Source: Gracilaria caudata (Eukaryota; Rhodophyta; Florideophyceae; Gracilariales; Gracilariaceae). From it: 46,410 nucleotides of DNA. Positions 31,601-40,793 of this stretch are shown in pieces (within the stretch, counting starts at the first letter, position 1; every line of letters starts with the position of its first letter). Below the pieces are notes generated by a model. It had not been told where the DNA came from and made no database searches. It saw only the letters and a list, made by a program, of their open reading frames with translations. The stretch lies in assembly GCA_030374735.1 (NCBI GenBank), contig JASCIV010000103.1, positions 1-46,410 of the forward strand, in the 5' to 3' direction. Both the position numbers and the translations under genes were made by a program.

Positions 31601-31798
31601 CGCGTTGAATCTTTCGAAAGGAACAGCTTCGCGCAGATATCCAGGAAGTACAGTAGCAACATCTATGCATTCTGCTGGGTGCTCGGAGGAAGCCATGGAG
31701 AATGACAAGCAATTAATGACTTCCTGTGCAGAGCACCAAAGATCTTCACTACGTCCTTGAAACTTGACTTCGATTATAACGGGCAGATCATATTCCAT
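28664..31798 (-). CDS. HFM1: Meiotic DNA helicase HFM1/MER3
   Basis: 1044 aa from ATG 31798, intronless. It has the Ski2-like order of the HFM1 family: an FNAIQ Q-motif, NAPTGTGKT (K91), IAPTKSIC (motif Ia), motif II DEVHH (D206), VAASATVGN (motif III), FCTSRNQT (IV), FSTSTLAQGVNLPA (V), QMCGRAGRVGLD (VI), then a winged-helix region and a Sec63-type domain with GVTVSYCQALWKNGINSIAN, as in Mer3. HFM1 stabilises recombination intermediates that become interfering crossovers, so its presence implies a meiotic programme. The first 34 residues are unlike other members; ATG 31696 (1010 aa) is an equally good start. Slightly shorter than yeast Mer3 (1187 aa). Brr2 and other Ski2-like helicases are excluded because only one helicase cassette is present and the length fits HFM1. 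Confidence 0.86.
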   Translation of the reverse strand: MEYDLPVIIEVKFQGRSEDLWCSAQEVINCLSFSMASSEHPAECIDVATVLPGYLREAVPFERFNAIQTNCLETWHTDSNIIINAPTGTGKTICFELSIMRHIHKTLRTEDVKRLSPNSLVGKIVYIAPTKSICAERQADWHQRFSFLGMSVKLATGDSAFPDLETTLTSADLIITTSEMWDSATRRKINGCGPDICKQVALLLLDEVHHISDERGAVLESVVTRMLMANRKASSISTDIEQSEPIDSLRVVAASATVGNLRDLGCWLGVPQDCIKCFDDTFRPISLAYHVLGYTAQNPWLYARVYERQILNVLRQYGEGKPTIVFCTSRNQTTNYAQTLLTQIRGKSPRNRDRSILTSVLSEGQRGRLKSCASRCGDTLLETLLPHGVAIHNADISLECRRIVEELFKESLIMCLFSTSTLAQGVNLPARLVVIAGTTIYHKGQLQEYNRNKLLQMCGRAGRVGLDSHGVAVIMTARSNMHLYQNISKDTAEVLESRLESELENVINAEVARNTITDIPSATHFIESSFFWARMLGKLSPEPDSTSVSVQATELASNSIQKLADMNLIRYDEDMYGVETTLAGAYMAEHCVSLQSMRILGERLPKAKRPLHVLRVISSCPELLNGVFLRRSERKRLNELNQYIRMPIIGKVGDPVDKVFILLQVAVSEKPSLNTSFSNESHRLLQAGSRLCSCIIDLLLSQALRAPYDSVTAALQVSRALLNKCSWSGPTILRQVHGVTVSYCQALWKNGINSIANLATLDSVTIANILGGRVDVAHNLRQRLRQIPKFTVEVETTEFENDAAKTEMRSISINVDVASQLGNELRGKRKLRGFVLVASETHGIWLSERFDMNDCLRKHFSCGIAAIPTERTTCVDVLVGCDNIVGVDWWAKYVYDHNTKLLTNWSAKKQGRELMKKNPAGHGLLVTTGRISKRSLVCIENSRLKVLKHSFFSCMKKEAAEVQVSCARDELTGEERQPSPSEVIAPSPKGHKGDQDRKPLFGTRCEGLTIPQNTAIVEPLHMSNLVDSVEGQAREYDDMLRSLY

Positions 31799-31962
31799 TC
31801 CTGAAGCGAATGTGAATGCAACCGGGTGGTTTTGCTTCGTGAAGGGAAAGGTGCAGAATATCCTGCCATTGAAGCGTAACCGGTGCAAGGCTCGGTAGAC
31901 TCATAGCAGGAATCTTCGTGGATGCATGGACCGAAAGATACGGATTACCCAAGAAGCGCTTG

Positions 31963-33270
31963 TCAATATCCGATGGAGCTTATTATAGATACATGAAACT
32001 TAAACCCCCAAGTCAAATCTCCGACATTCTGAGGGGAGTAAAACGAAAACCAGAAACAGTTCCCATCAACTCGTAGTGGCGTCAAGCTTGGCCTATCCTG
32101 ATCTGAAGAGGTTCCTAGGACATCGCTAGATCTTTTCCATGTGGAACCTCGTCCATACCGTAGAGAAAACATGCAACTTTGTTTATGTGAATCAAGATAG
32201 AAAGCAAGTTCTCCGTATCGACCAATTTCCGTTCGACTGTCAAAATTGATCTCCATTTCATTCACCCAACTGGGCATTTGTACCTTTCGATCGCAGAGAG
32301 TTCCACGAGAATGAGGATGATCGCTCTCGAAACTCATAGTTCGATGTCGGATGCGAGTCAGAAAGCTGAACCGATCGTTTGGGAAGGAATGGTCAAAGCC
32401 CACGATGCCAGCAGTAGCATCGAAGCGATACTTCAACAGAATTTCCGAAGGGGGAAATACCCCTAACGGTTCTACCTCCTGAGCAAAATCATCCGTATCA
32501 AAGTTGAGAATTCTGAGGTACGATGGACGACAGAATGAGGCTATTTGTTTCGACACCTTACGACGTTCGACATCCGTCATTTCAGATACAAGCTTTTCAG
32601 ATGGAATTTCACACTTAAGACAAGCCCAGGCAACCAAAGTACACCATAGTTCGTACTCGGATGCGTTCAGATTCTCTTGTTTCACTACATGATGCATAAA
32701 TGCTGAGCTTAGGCTTCCCACGCGAGTGCGTCTCAAAATCCTGAAGCAGTTCTCCGAAAAACGCTCAGTTAACATCTCGATAAGGTGCTCATCTTGATAC
32801 GAATCGCACAGAGCCATGTCTAGAATCGGTGATAGAAGTCCTACATTCTGGCTCTGATCAAGGAAAGCGAATACAGTGTTCTGGAGACTCGGGATCCCTA
32901 AAGTCACCGACAGGCAGCAGATGTCATATAAGCAATCATCTGTAAGGGTTACTTTTCCTGTATATATATACCGCAATACCCTCGAGAAACTCTTCTCCGA
33001 GAAATATCTTAAGGATATCTCCAAGATATCTTCATCGTCACGCTTCCCATCACTTTTCTGCTGCAGAAACTCTATAACTCTATTCCGCAAATTCCTGCAT
33101 CGCACTGAAATAACCGAGGAATGGGCTTTAAATGGTACGAGCGACCCGAAGATTACGAAGCGCATATCACTGCGACTCCCAGTTTCGAGAAGGTCGAGCA
33201 TGCTCTGCTGCAGAGCTCCCACGGAACTGTATTGAGTGAGCTCCCCATCGATCGTGGAATCTTTGTTCAT
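31963..33270 (-). CDS. BTB-BACK domain protein with C-terminal beta domain
   Basis: 435 aa, intronless. A BTB/POZ domain at about 33-125 is clear: SDMRFVIFG...VPFKAHSSVISVRCRNLRN, then SFSRVLRYIYTGKVTL. A BACK-like helical region follows (about 130-260: HLIEMLTERFSENC, LNASEYELWCTLVAWA, ILNFDTDDFAQEV). The last 150 residues look beta-rich and end in GDLTWGFKFHV, a W-G-(Y/F)-K-F-x-V motif seen in jelly-roll-like domains of some ubiquitin ligases. There are no kelch repeats. BTB-BACK proteins usually act as CUL3 substrate adaptors; the target is unknown. Its stop lies about 165 bp upstream of the HFM1 start, on the same strand. Confidence 0.85.
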   Translation of the reverse strand: MNKDSTIDGELTQYSSVGALQQSMLDLLETGSRSDMRFVIFGSLVPFKAHSSVISVRCRNLRNRVIEFLQQKSDGKRDDEDILEISLRYFSEKSFSRVLRYIYTGKVTLTDDCLYDICCLSVTLGIPSLQNTVFAFLDQSQNVGLLSPILDMALCDSYQDEHLIEMLTERFSENCFRILRRTRVGSLSSAFMHHVVKQENLNASEYELWCTLVAWACLKCEIPSEKLVSEMTDVERRKVSKQIASFCRPSYLRILNFDTDDFAQEVEPLGVFPPSEILLKYRFDATAGIVGFDHSFPNDRFSFLTRIRHRTMSFESDHPHSRGTLCDRKVQMPSWVNEMEINFDSRTEIGRYGELAFYLDSHKQSCMFSLRYGRGSTWKRSSDVLGTSSDQDRPSLTPLRVDGNCFWFSFYSPQNVGDLTWGFKFHVSIISSIGY

Positions 33271-34155
33271 CTTGGAGTCTCAAACAGCATTGCGGTTTCG
33301 GAAAGAATCAGCCGCAATCACATGCGAAGGATATTTCAGCTGTTACCCATGTGGAGAAGATCACCTGAGCACTCGGATTGGCGAAACCAACTCTGATGGA
33401 CATCGCGATGCAAGACAGATGGCCGTTCTTGTTTTGTACAAGGGTAGTTCACATGAGATTCGTTCTGGTTGCCAATTTTCTCAATATCTTTTCTTTTGTT
33501 TTAAGGGCGTGACTCGAGACGACAGTCCGCGGCATAGTCGTTTGTTTGTTCGCAACAACGTGTTACGGGGTAAGTGACGAGGACCTAACACAATAGCTCT
33601 GGCTGCTGGATGAAAGGATGGCTTTCCACAGGAAAGTTTCCAGTAGACGTATTACGTACGGGAGCCTCATTTCATCCACTTTGTGGGTGTTCAGATTTAG
33701 ACGGACTGCAAAAAATCTCTATCGCGAGATGCAACCCTTTCTGCTTTGTAGAAAGATAAAGTGGAATCATACCACATCATGTGGAGACAGATCGGGGCAA
33801 AACTCTCCTGCTACTGATTTCGAAGCGGATTATTGTCGAAAAGCAACATGTTATCAAATCATGGGCCACATCATGTTTCGTGAACCAGTGGTTCATCTCT
33901 GACACATTACTCTCAAAGCTACCTCAGCCGCGGTACCTCAAGACTTCATTCGGCCCCCTTATTGTTTTGCGACTCAGGGGCCATAACATTTCACGACGTT
34001 CTAGGCAGAATGTTCTGGTTTCAAGCTTTCTCACACTAGGCTTACGGAAGCATCGCATATTGATATCGCGCTGAGTTTAGGCTTCGTGAGTCTCCCCGCA
34101 TGTGCTATGCTTTAGCAGTATCTCCCTGTACCGCAAAAGAGACCAAGGCTTCTAC
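33271..34155. other. Divergent intergenic region
   Basis: Nearly 900 bp lie between the BTB-BACK start (-) and the TPM-RING start (+). Short open frames only, no domain, no clear repeat. Confidence 0.4.
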
Positions 34156-35313
34156 ATGATTTCGCGCAGGAAGTGCTGCTCAGAATTGTTGGGAACCGCT
34201 TGCTTAATTGTTTTGATCTACGCAATACCAGAGGTTCACGGCAGAACATGGAAGTATGAGGAAATACCATTCCCGTCAAATGCAACGAGAGGGGAATGTG
34301 GCCACTCAGAGAAGCTGAACTTTGTTTGCGACCCAGACATGTTTTTGTCGTCAAATGAGGCTGAAGACATTGATCGTCAGCTTACTCATATTCACGAGGG
34401 TACTCACGGTTTCAAGAAATTGCAATGCTTCGGCAAGGACAGAAAGACACGAATAGAGAGCGGACCGGCAGTTTACGCTGTTGTTCTTGAATCACTGAGG
34501 CGTTCACTACTAGAAACAGGGGGGAAGGACTTACGTGCCTGTCGGTTTGCTACGAAACTCATCAAAAAGTGGGGTGTAGGAGAGGAATCATGCGAGTACG
34601 GGGTCATCATTTTGATCAGTGTTCGAAATCGCGCCCTTGCTGTTTCTCCGACGGCCACCGCGAAGCTCAAGCTGACGAATGCCATGAAAGAAGGAGTGAA
34701 AGAACTTATGTTCCAACACGTACGAGATGGAGACCTCGCACAAGCATTCAATGAAAGCGTGAACGCAGTTGGGATCATACTGAGCGATGGAAACCCGCCA
34801 TTCGCGGTGGGATACAGCATAGGTACCGTTATTCAATCGATCAGCGCTTTGGGAATGTTGGCCATGATAGCGTTAATGTGTTATGTTGCGTGTTCCAAGC
34901 ACCATCTCAAGCGAACGTTCCCTGGTACGACTCCCGGTGTTAGGCAAATCATAGGCACTTCATCAATCGATTACGGCTATCATGCTGTTGTGAAGAAGGT
35001 AGAAGTGAAGAAGAAGAAGAAGAACGAGTACGAAATCTGTGCGATTTGTAAAACCGATATAGAGGGTGGAACATGGGATGTCAATCCTGAAGATATGTTC
35101 AGCACAAAGCGTAATGAAGAAGCGTACGGCAGTTTTGGGGATGACGATCCACTTCTTGATGAGATAGTCGTGAACGACGAATTCTCATGGAAGAGGCTCA
35201 TATGTGATCATCCAGTGCATGTGAAATGTTATGAAAGGACGACGAGTAAGCCTCTGAATCCGCTGGATATAGGAACTATGATGTGCCAAAAGTGTTGGGA
35301 ACGTTCGAATTAA
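34156..35313 (+). CDS. TPM domain, transmembrane, RING-H2-like protein
   Basis: 385 aa from ATG 34156 (the frame opens earlier at a GTG). A signal peptide is likely (LLGTACLIVLIYAIPEVHG, about 11-29). A TPM domain (TLP18.3/Psb32/MOLO-1 family) covers about 55-210: FVCDPDMFLSSNEAEDIDRQL, SCEYGVIILISVRNRALAVS, ATAKLKLTNAMKEGVKELM. A transmembrane helix follows at about 218-246, then a lysine-rich stalk (KKVEVKKKKK) and a RING-H2-like finger: C-x2-C at 295-298, a long loop of about 50 residues, CDHPVHVKC (C-x-H-x2-H-x2-C) and CQKC near the end. The topology suggests TPM in the lumen or outside and RING in the cytosol, i.e. a membrane E3 ligase candidate. The first RING loop is longer than usual, so E2 binding is uncertain. 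Confidence 0.82.
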   Translation: MISRRKCCSELLGTACLIVLIYAIPEVHGRTWKYEEIPFPSNATRGECGHSEKLNFVCDPDMFLSSNEAEDIDRQLTHIHEGTHGFKKLQCFGKDRKTRIESGPAVYAVVLESLRRSLLETGGKDLRACRFATKLIKKWGVGEESCEYGVIILISVRNRALAVSPTATAKLKLTNAMKEGVKELMFQHVRDGDLAQAFNESVNAVGIILSDGNPPFAVGYSIGTVIQSISALGMLAMIALMCYVACSKHHLKRTFPGTTPGVRQIIGTSSIDYGYHAVVKKVEVKKKKKNEYEICAICKTDIEGGTWDVNPEDMFSTKRNEEAYGSFGDDDPLLDEIVVNDEFSWKRLICDHPVHVKCYERTTSKPLNPLDIGTMMCQKCWERSN

Positions 35314-37600
35314 AAGAAATGAAGGAGATCTTTCGAGTGAAGGGGTCCTAGCTAGCACAAGGATAACCGAAAGATGCAGCTTCTTGTTGCTGTGATTGTC
35401 GCTGGCAACTGTCAGGTGTAGCAGTACAGTATGTACGACGGTACCGTGCCAAAGCATGCAGAATCGTAGCTGCCAGACCCTGCTTGAAATCAATCTCACT
35501 CTGGTAAGCACTGAAAGAATCCCCTCATATTCGTTTTGGAGCTGAAGCACATAATGACTCTGATGTAGCAGGGAATTAGATTTGAGAGTGGCAACGCGTA
35601 CCAGATCACTGCTTAGAAAGCGACTCTCTTCATCACTGGTGGGGGTAGAATTGGTGCGGAATAGTAATACTCGTTATGATGCACGCGAGAGCCCTGGCGA
35701 TACAGAGTACCTTGTGCTAACTTCAATCCGTAGAAGATGGGATGGTACGTTGGTAAACATCCAAGAGTTAACTGCATAAATCCACGGGCTTCTGTATAAC
35801 TCTGACAAACACCTCTGGCCGTTTACTAACTTCGGATTTCGAATAGTGGTATTATACTCTGCAGAACATGTTCTTTGATTTAGTTCTTTGGGATCCACTC
35901 TTGACAAGAAAATGTTGCGCCGCGAGTTCCGGACAAAAGTGTAGAAAGTGTGCCCATCTTGGACTTGGTTCTCTCTAACCAACGGCAAAGGGGTTAAGAA
36001 GGCTGCCATGCTGAGGAGCGATCACGACAGACACAAGAGACTGGATAAAACGATGCTGTAAATGACCAGTTGTGGGTGAAAGAAGCTCTGGCATTGCTTA
36101 CTGGCGAGAAACTGCCTGAAGGCGTGGGTTGTAATTTACAATGTCCTTTGCCGAAACTGCAGAAGAGTTTACAAATTGCAAACTCTTCTGCAGTTTCGGA
36201 AAAGGACACAGGGAAAGAGAAACACTTTTCATGTGTCATGGAAGCATATCGAATTCTCAGGATATCCACACACCAACAATTATGATTAATAGTGAAACGC
36301 AATGTCCGGCTGTAACGAGCACAATTCGTCAAAACAATTATCCTTCTTATCGTTGTTCGGCTTTTTGGCTTGTACAGGATGTTGCCTTGCTTGTTTACGG
36401 AGAGAGTTTAAAGCCAACACGGCAGGTAGGAGTATCTTACAACAAGTATCGCGATGAGGTTTTGCGGAAATGGAATAAATTCGATCACTGTTTGTTTTCA
36501 TCCGTACAACCCTTGACCAGACTTTGGTCCCCAGAGGATGTAGTTGGGGGTAAAAGCTTTTCCAGGCGGAATTTGCGAACATTGACTGGTTTCTGAATGC
36601 GAGAACCGAGAACAGAAGGTGATTAGTTTACATTCATTCGGCAAGAAGAGTTTTGATGGAGGCAGCATTTCGATTTAGTGTATGGACAACTTTAGAGCTG
36701 ATTTTGGTACTGCATATCTATACAATGGCAACTAGATCCCACATGATGTCATTGTTTGCATCGAATATAGGGGTAAGGAACGCTACCTTCGAAGATACTG
36801 CGCTCAAGAGCCTGAACTCAAGGGACCAAAAAGCGTTGGTACGTGTAGACGGCAAACAGAGCATGAGATAGGCTACATAATCAAATGTAAGCTACAGAAA
36901 TGGTAAGTTTCCTCATGTGCAGGATATCGTTGCAGGAGCGAAACCCATTCCACATTGAAACTAGCTAAAAAGTAAGGCTTGGGAAATCCCGCACAGAAGA
37001 GATTGGCTCCTGTTCAGAAGTACAGCACGGCAGCAACGGAGAAAGCAACTTTGAACGATACTTCCCAGCTCAGCAAATGTACTCTCGATACTCTTTTCCA
37101 TCCGCCAATTCGAACTCTTTAAGGGATTAGTTAGTTCGATGTCAATTGCGTATGACATTATGATACAATCCACAAGACGACGGAATGGTGAATTGAAGGC
37201 CACGGAAACGGCACAAACTCACAGCACCCTCGTATCCGATATCATCAGCAAGTGGATGAATACCATATAAACATACGTCAGTCCATTATGATGGTAGCAA
37301 TAATAGCTGACAGAAGAATCTCTCTACCCAATATGTTGATATCGATTTGATTGCAGTACTCGGGAAAAGTACAATACTGTGCCCTCCTCACCAGTGCTCA
37401 CCAAATATCGCCACAACCATGAGACTAACGTGTACCAAGAGACTCCAGGGCAACGCGAAGACGCTCTCGAAAACAAAGGACCAACCACTACTTAACGGAG
37501 GTACGCGTCGGCTTTAGACCCGCAACACAAGCAACATCTCAACGCCTCGCTCGAAAGTAACCGCTCTTGAACAAGGAAGTTATCACCGGGACCCGCAATA
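35314..37600. other. Long intergenic region with hairpin
   Basis: 2.3 kb without a supported gene. The notable element is the fold-back at 36144-36206. The minus frame 35674-36009 (111 aa) and others show no recognisable domain. A TATAAA at about 37266 is over 300 bp before the next start codon and may be irrelevant. Confidence 0.4.
36144..36206. repeat. 27-bp inverted repeat hairpin
   Basis: The arms 36144-36170 and 36180-36206 are reverse complements at 26 of 27 positions around a 9-nt loop (ACAAATTGC). A transcript would form a long, almost perfect stem. It lies in gene-free DNA, more than 800 bp from the nearest supported gene. Confidence 0.9.
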
Positions 37601-38848
37601 ATGAAGACCAAATCGTTGAGCATCTTGTTCATTTTGGCAGCCATCGTCGTGAAGCAGGTGACTGCCACTGCTACGCCGCAAACCGAGAGAATAAGAAAAA
37701 GAACTCATCCATACGCTAAGTTGTTTCCGCTACTGTTCCCAACGGCTACACCAACGCCAAGCTTGAGCGCGAGTCCAAGCATGACTCATACACCAAGTGG
37801 AACCACAACGCACTCTCCATCGCCATCAGTGATCATCACGCCGTCGACTTCTGTGTCTGCGTCTGCAACTGCTAGCTCATCTGCTTCAATGACAGCTAGT
37901 ATTACACCTTCTTCTTCTGTTTCTGCTTCTGTTTCGGCTACTATCACGCCCTCATCGTCTGTATCTGCTTCGATGTCAATGTCTGCAAGTGTGTCCTCTT
38001 CACCAAGCGCGTCAACTTCTCCCACCGTGAGCATGACATCATCCGTGAGTGCTTCTATGTCTATGACGCCATCATCGTCCATGACGCCATCATCGTCTAT
38101 GACGCCATCATTGTCTATGACGCCATCATCGTCTGTGACGCCATCATCGTCTATGTCGCCATCGGCATCTTTGTCGGCGTCTGCGACTCCATCGGCTTCG
38201 ATAAGCACATCTCCAAGCGCAAGCTCGTCAGCGTCGGCAAGTGCTTCGGTGTCTACAACTCCCTCAGCGTCAGTGAGTGCATCTTCCAGCGCAAGCATGT
38301 CAGCGTCGGCAAGTGCTTCGATATCTACGACTCCCTCAGCGTCAATGAGTGCATCTGCCAGTGCGAGCATGTCAGCGTCGGCGAGTGCCTCGGCGTCTAC
38401 AACTCCGTCAGCGTCAATGAGTGCATCCCCCAGCGCGAGCATGTCAGCCTCGGCGAGCGCATCCGTGTCTGCCACGCCATCGGTGTCAGCAAGCACCTCT
38501 CCATCGCCAAGCGCGTCGCCAAGCGCGTCACCAAGCGGCGAAAGCTGTGAGGTAGTGGTTCCGGGCGTGCCCACTACGGTGCTGTTCTTGCAATGTCTGT
38601 GTCCAGGACCTCCAAGCAACGCGCTGACAATTCGGCCGGGGTCATTTACGATCGGAGGATGTCTGAGAGAATGTCTGTTGAGTGATGCGGCGATTCAAGA
38701 GGCGTGTGATAGCGCATTTGACGTGCCTGGCGGTGGTCCGGTGCGATACTTCGCGTTCAATGATGCGGTGGTGGACGGTGGATTTGAACGGTGTTGCGAG
38801 ATGAGCTGTGGCAGTAGCTTTGATGCTGACACAGACATTTGCTCGTAG
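37601..38848 (+). CDS. Secreted Ser-rich mucin-like protein with 10-Cys module (family member A)
   Basis: 415 aa, intronless. A signal peptide (LSILFILAAIVVKQVTATA) is followed by a basic site RIRKR (30-34) that could be a furin/kexin-type cut. Residues 48-312 are almost only Ser, Ala, Thr, Met, Pro and Val in S-A-S-x and S-M-T-P-S-S repeats, expected to be extended and heavily O-glycosylated. The C-terminal module (316-414) has ten cysteines at relative positions 1, 17, 19, 39, 43, 54, 83, 84, 88, 99, with conserved VPG(V/I)PTTVL, IGGCL, IQEAC, DxPGGGP and FNDAV. It shares about 63 of the first 90 module residues with member B. I do not recognise the module as a known family. Probably a wall or extracellular-matrix component; inference. 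Confidence 0.85.
   Translation: MKTKSLSILFILAAIVVKQVTATATPQTERIRKRTHPYAKLFPLLFPTATPTPSLSASPSMTHTPSGTTTHSPSPSVIITPSTSVSASATASSSASMTASITPSSSVSASVSATITPSSSVSASMSMSASVSSSPSASTSPTVSMTSSVSASMSMTPSSSMTPSSSMTPSLSMTPSSSVTPSSSMSPSASLSASATPSASISTSPSASSSASASASVSTTPSASVSASSSASMSASASASISTTPSASMSASASASMSASASASASTTPSASMSASPSASMSASASASVSATPSVSASTSPSPSASPSASPSGESCEVVVPGVPTTVLFLQCLCPGPPSNALTIRPGSFTIGGCLRECLLSDAAIQEACDSAFDVPGGGPVRYFAFNDAVVDGGFERCCEMSCGSSFDADTDICS
38063..38152 (+). repeat. 18-bp tandem repeat in coding sequence (5 units)
   Basis: Five head-to-tail units of ATGACGCCATCATCGTCT with one to two changes, encoding the hexapeptide (M/V)TPSSS or a close variant (fourth-unit Leu). Low divergence between units indicates recent expansion or homogenisation. 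Confidence 0.95.
38231..38490 (+). repeat. 72-bp tandem repeat in coding sequence (about 3.5 units)
   Basis: Units 38231-38302, 38303-38374, 38375-38446 and a partial 38447-38490 each encode about 24 residues of the form ASASASxSTTPSAS followed by (V/M)SAS(S/A/P)SASMS. Length variation between strains would be expected here. Confidence 0.9.
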
Positions 38849-40793
38849 AGACGTAAACAGTGATCGGCGAAGAGGAAGAAGAACGGTTTGCATGCATTGC
38901 TACCGCGGCGCTGCTGCTCGGAGGCCGCTCACAAATTCGGGATTTGTGTGTGTGGAACCAAATTTGTTTCACGGCGGGAAAAAGTGAAATATGAGGTGCG
39001 TGTTTTCTTTGCTGCTTGAAACACGTTTGCTTAACGCAACCAGGACCAACACGATGGCCCGGTAGAATAGATCAGCAGCGCTTCTCACAAAGCAAATTCA
39101 TCATCTCCGACGCTTGTACATGCTGCTGCTACCCGCGTATCTATCAACAGGTATGGCTGCTGCAAAGCCATCCAGCCGAACGCTTGCTCTTGATAACAGT
39201 TCCGAGTCGTGCTCTCATTACCACGACGAGCATTTATGAGTGTCATCAAGCTCGTGTACCCTAACCGATACCAATTATCTTCACATGGCAAGTTCCTATT
39301 CAGCTTTGGAGACGCCGACGGAGAAGAAAAGAAAAGAAAATGAATTTGCGAAACGACCTTCTCAAGGCAAGCAGCAAATTTGTGAACAGCAGAGAATGCG
39401 CGGTAGACTGTTATGGAACAGTACCTTTGCACACTGGCCTTGCTCAGCGAGTGTAAGCGCATCGTACAACGAGGACTGTCGGCTGTCGTCAACAATGCAT
39501 CCCCCACTCGCTGTTTCTCAGACTTCAAGCGCTGAGCACCTCCAAGAGTCGAATTCTACTACGCTACTCTTGTACCCGCCCCACATTGAAGCGAAGTCGC
39601 TGACATCATCCTCTCATCCCCACTTGAACACATCTTCTGTTCCACGTTGTATGTAGCTGGACCAAGCACTGTGCCAACACTTTGAACAAGAACTTGACGT
39701 ACAGGCGCCACATCAACTGCCCATTAATGTTATTCTGTTTCAGAAATGGCAATTATTGCCGTTTTCCAACCATCTTCTAAGTGATCCTCGCTCACCAGCA
39801 GACCTACTCACCCCCTGGGTAAGAGGGTTAACCCTCGTTACTCACCAGTGCCTGCCAAATTGGCGGTGCCAATCTCCGAGTCAACTCTCCATTAAGATTA
39901 GGAATGTGAACCAGCCAGGGTTTAACTACGTACAGCTTCGCATACAGGCACCGCATGTGGAGCTGTCGGTGATGCATTGTCGGTGACAACCAGCCGCGCG
40001 TCACATGCTATCATCGTTGAGACGTGTTAACAGTAGAACGATATCGCGAATTTGTTGGCCCAACTGTTTCAAGACATGCGCACACCTTTGTAGCCCTCCA
40101 ACTGGCTGCACACAGCTCTGCCCATGTGTACACACGCAGTTGCCACGCTACCTTTGTACCATGCGTCAAGTAAAAGGGTTATACGGTTATCAAGGTTAAC
40201 CCGCCCCATGGATCAGTGCCATCATACGCACCGCCCCCCCAGTGACCACTACTGAGAGCGAAACTTACGTTAAACGGTAACATTAATGCTAACTTTTCCA
40301 CGGAGGTGCCGAAATCCGACCTTGGGGTCAAGTCCATCACACCAGTATGGTTGCCTCCATATCTCAATCCCTTAACCATTCGAAACGGTGCAAATTCACA
40401 CACTCCCTTCCCTTCATACATCTTCACTACAAAACAAAGCTTATGGAGAAGGCTACACGAGCTTGACATCTGCCTTTTAACACATGCCTTTCCTACCAGG
40501 AACACGCATCCCACATATGTCCGTTGAATCTGCAAATAATCCTCAGCATTCTTCCAAAGAGCCTCCTGCCTTTCATATCCATCGTCACCATCCTTCCTTT
40601 CAATCATATTCCAACACGTCCTGATCCACATACGCTTACCCACCGTCATTCAACACAACAACCGCACTCGCTTCTCTCCGAAACCCCACCCGCATATAAA
40701 ACCCCCCTTCATGCGTTATGTGCTCCACTCCCACACCCCCAGTCACCGCCTTGGACCCTCCATCATCACTTTTTGTCTGAATCTTCATTCGAA
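38849..40793. other. Intergenic region between family members A and B
   Basis: 1.9 kb. Open frames on both strands (for example 39240-39656 + and 40179-40649 -) have no recognisable domain and overlap antisense. A perfect 14-bp palindrome GAGGGTTAACCCTC lies at 39823-39836. The last 100 bp hold a TATA box. Confidence 0.4.
40695..40700 (+). promoter_or_regulatory. TATA box of family member B
   Basis: CATATAAAACC at 40693-40703 lies 94-99 bp before the ATG at 40794, in a C-rich setting, which is a sensible core-promoter distance. It is the clearest TATA box in the window. Confidence 0.55.

Noticed and set aside
35674..36009. 111-aa minus-strand frame considered as a transposon relic
   Set aside because: No reverse transcriptase, integrase or transposase motif could be found in it.
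38231..38490. Regularly repeated 72-bp units considered as a CRISPR-like array
   Set aside because: Units are contiguous without unique spacers and encode in-frame Ser-rich protein.
37786..38619. 277-aa Asp/Ala/Leu-rich open frame antisense to family member A
   Set aside because: It mirrors the Ser-codon repeats of the real gene (AGC/TCN read backwards gives GCT/GAN) and has no signal or domain. The same effect appears antisense to member C at 44595-44921.
40179..40649. 156-aa minus-strand frame upstream of member B
   Set aside because: No domain, no signal peptide, overlaps a likely promoter region.
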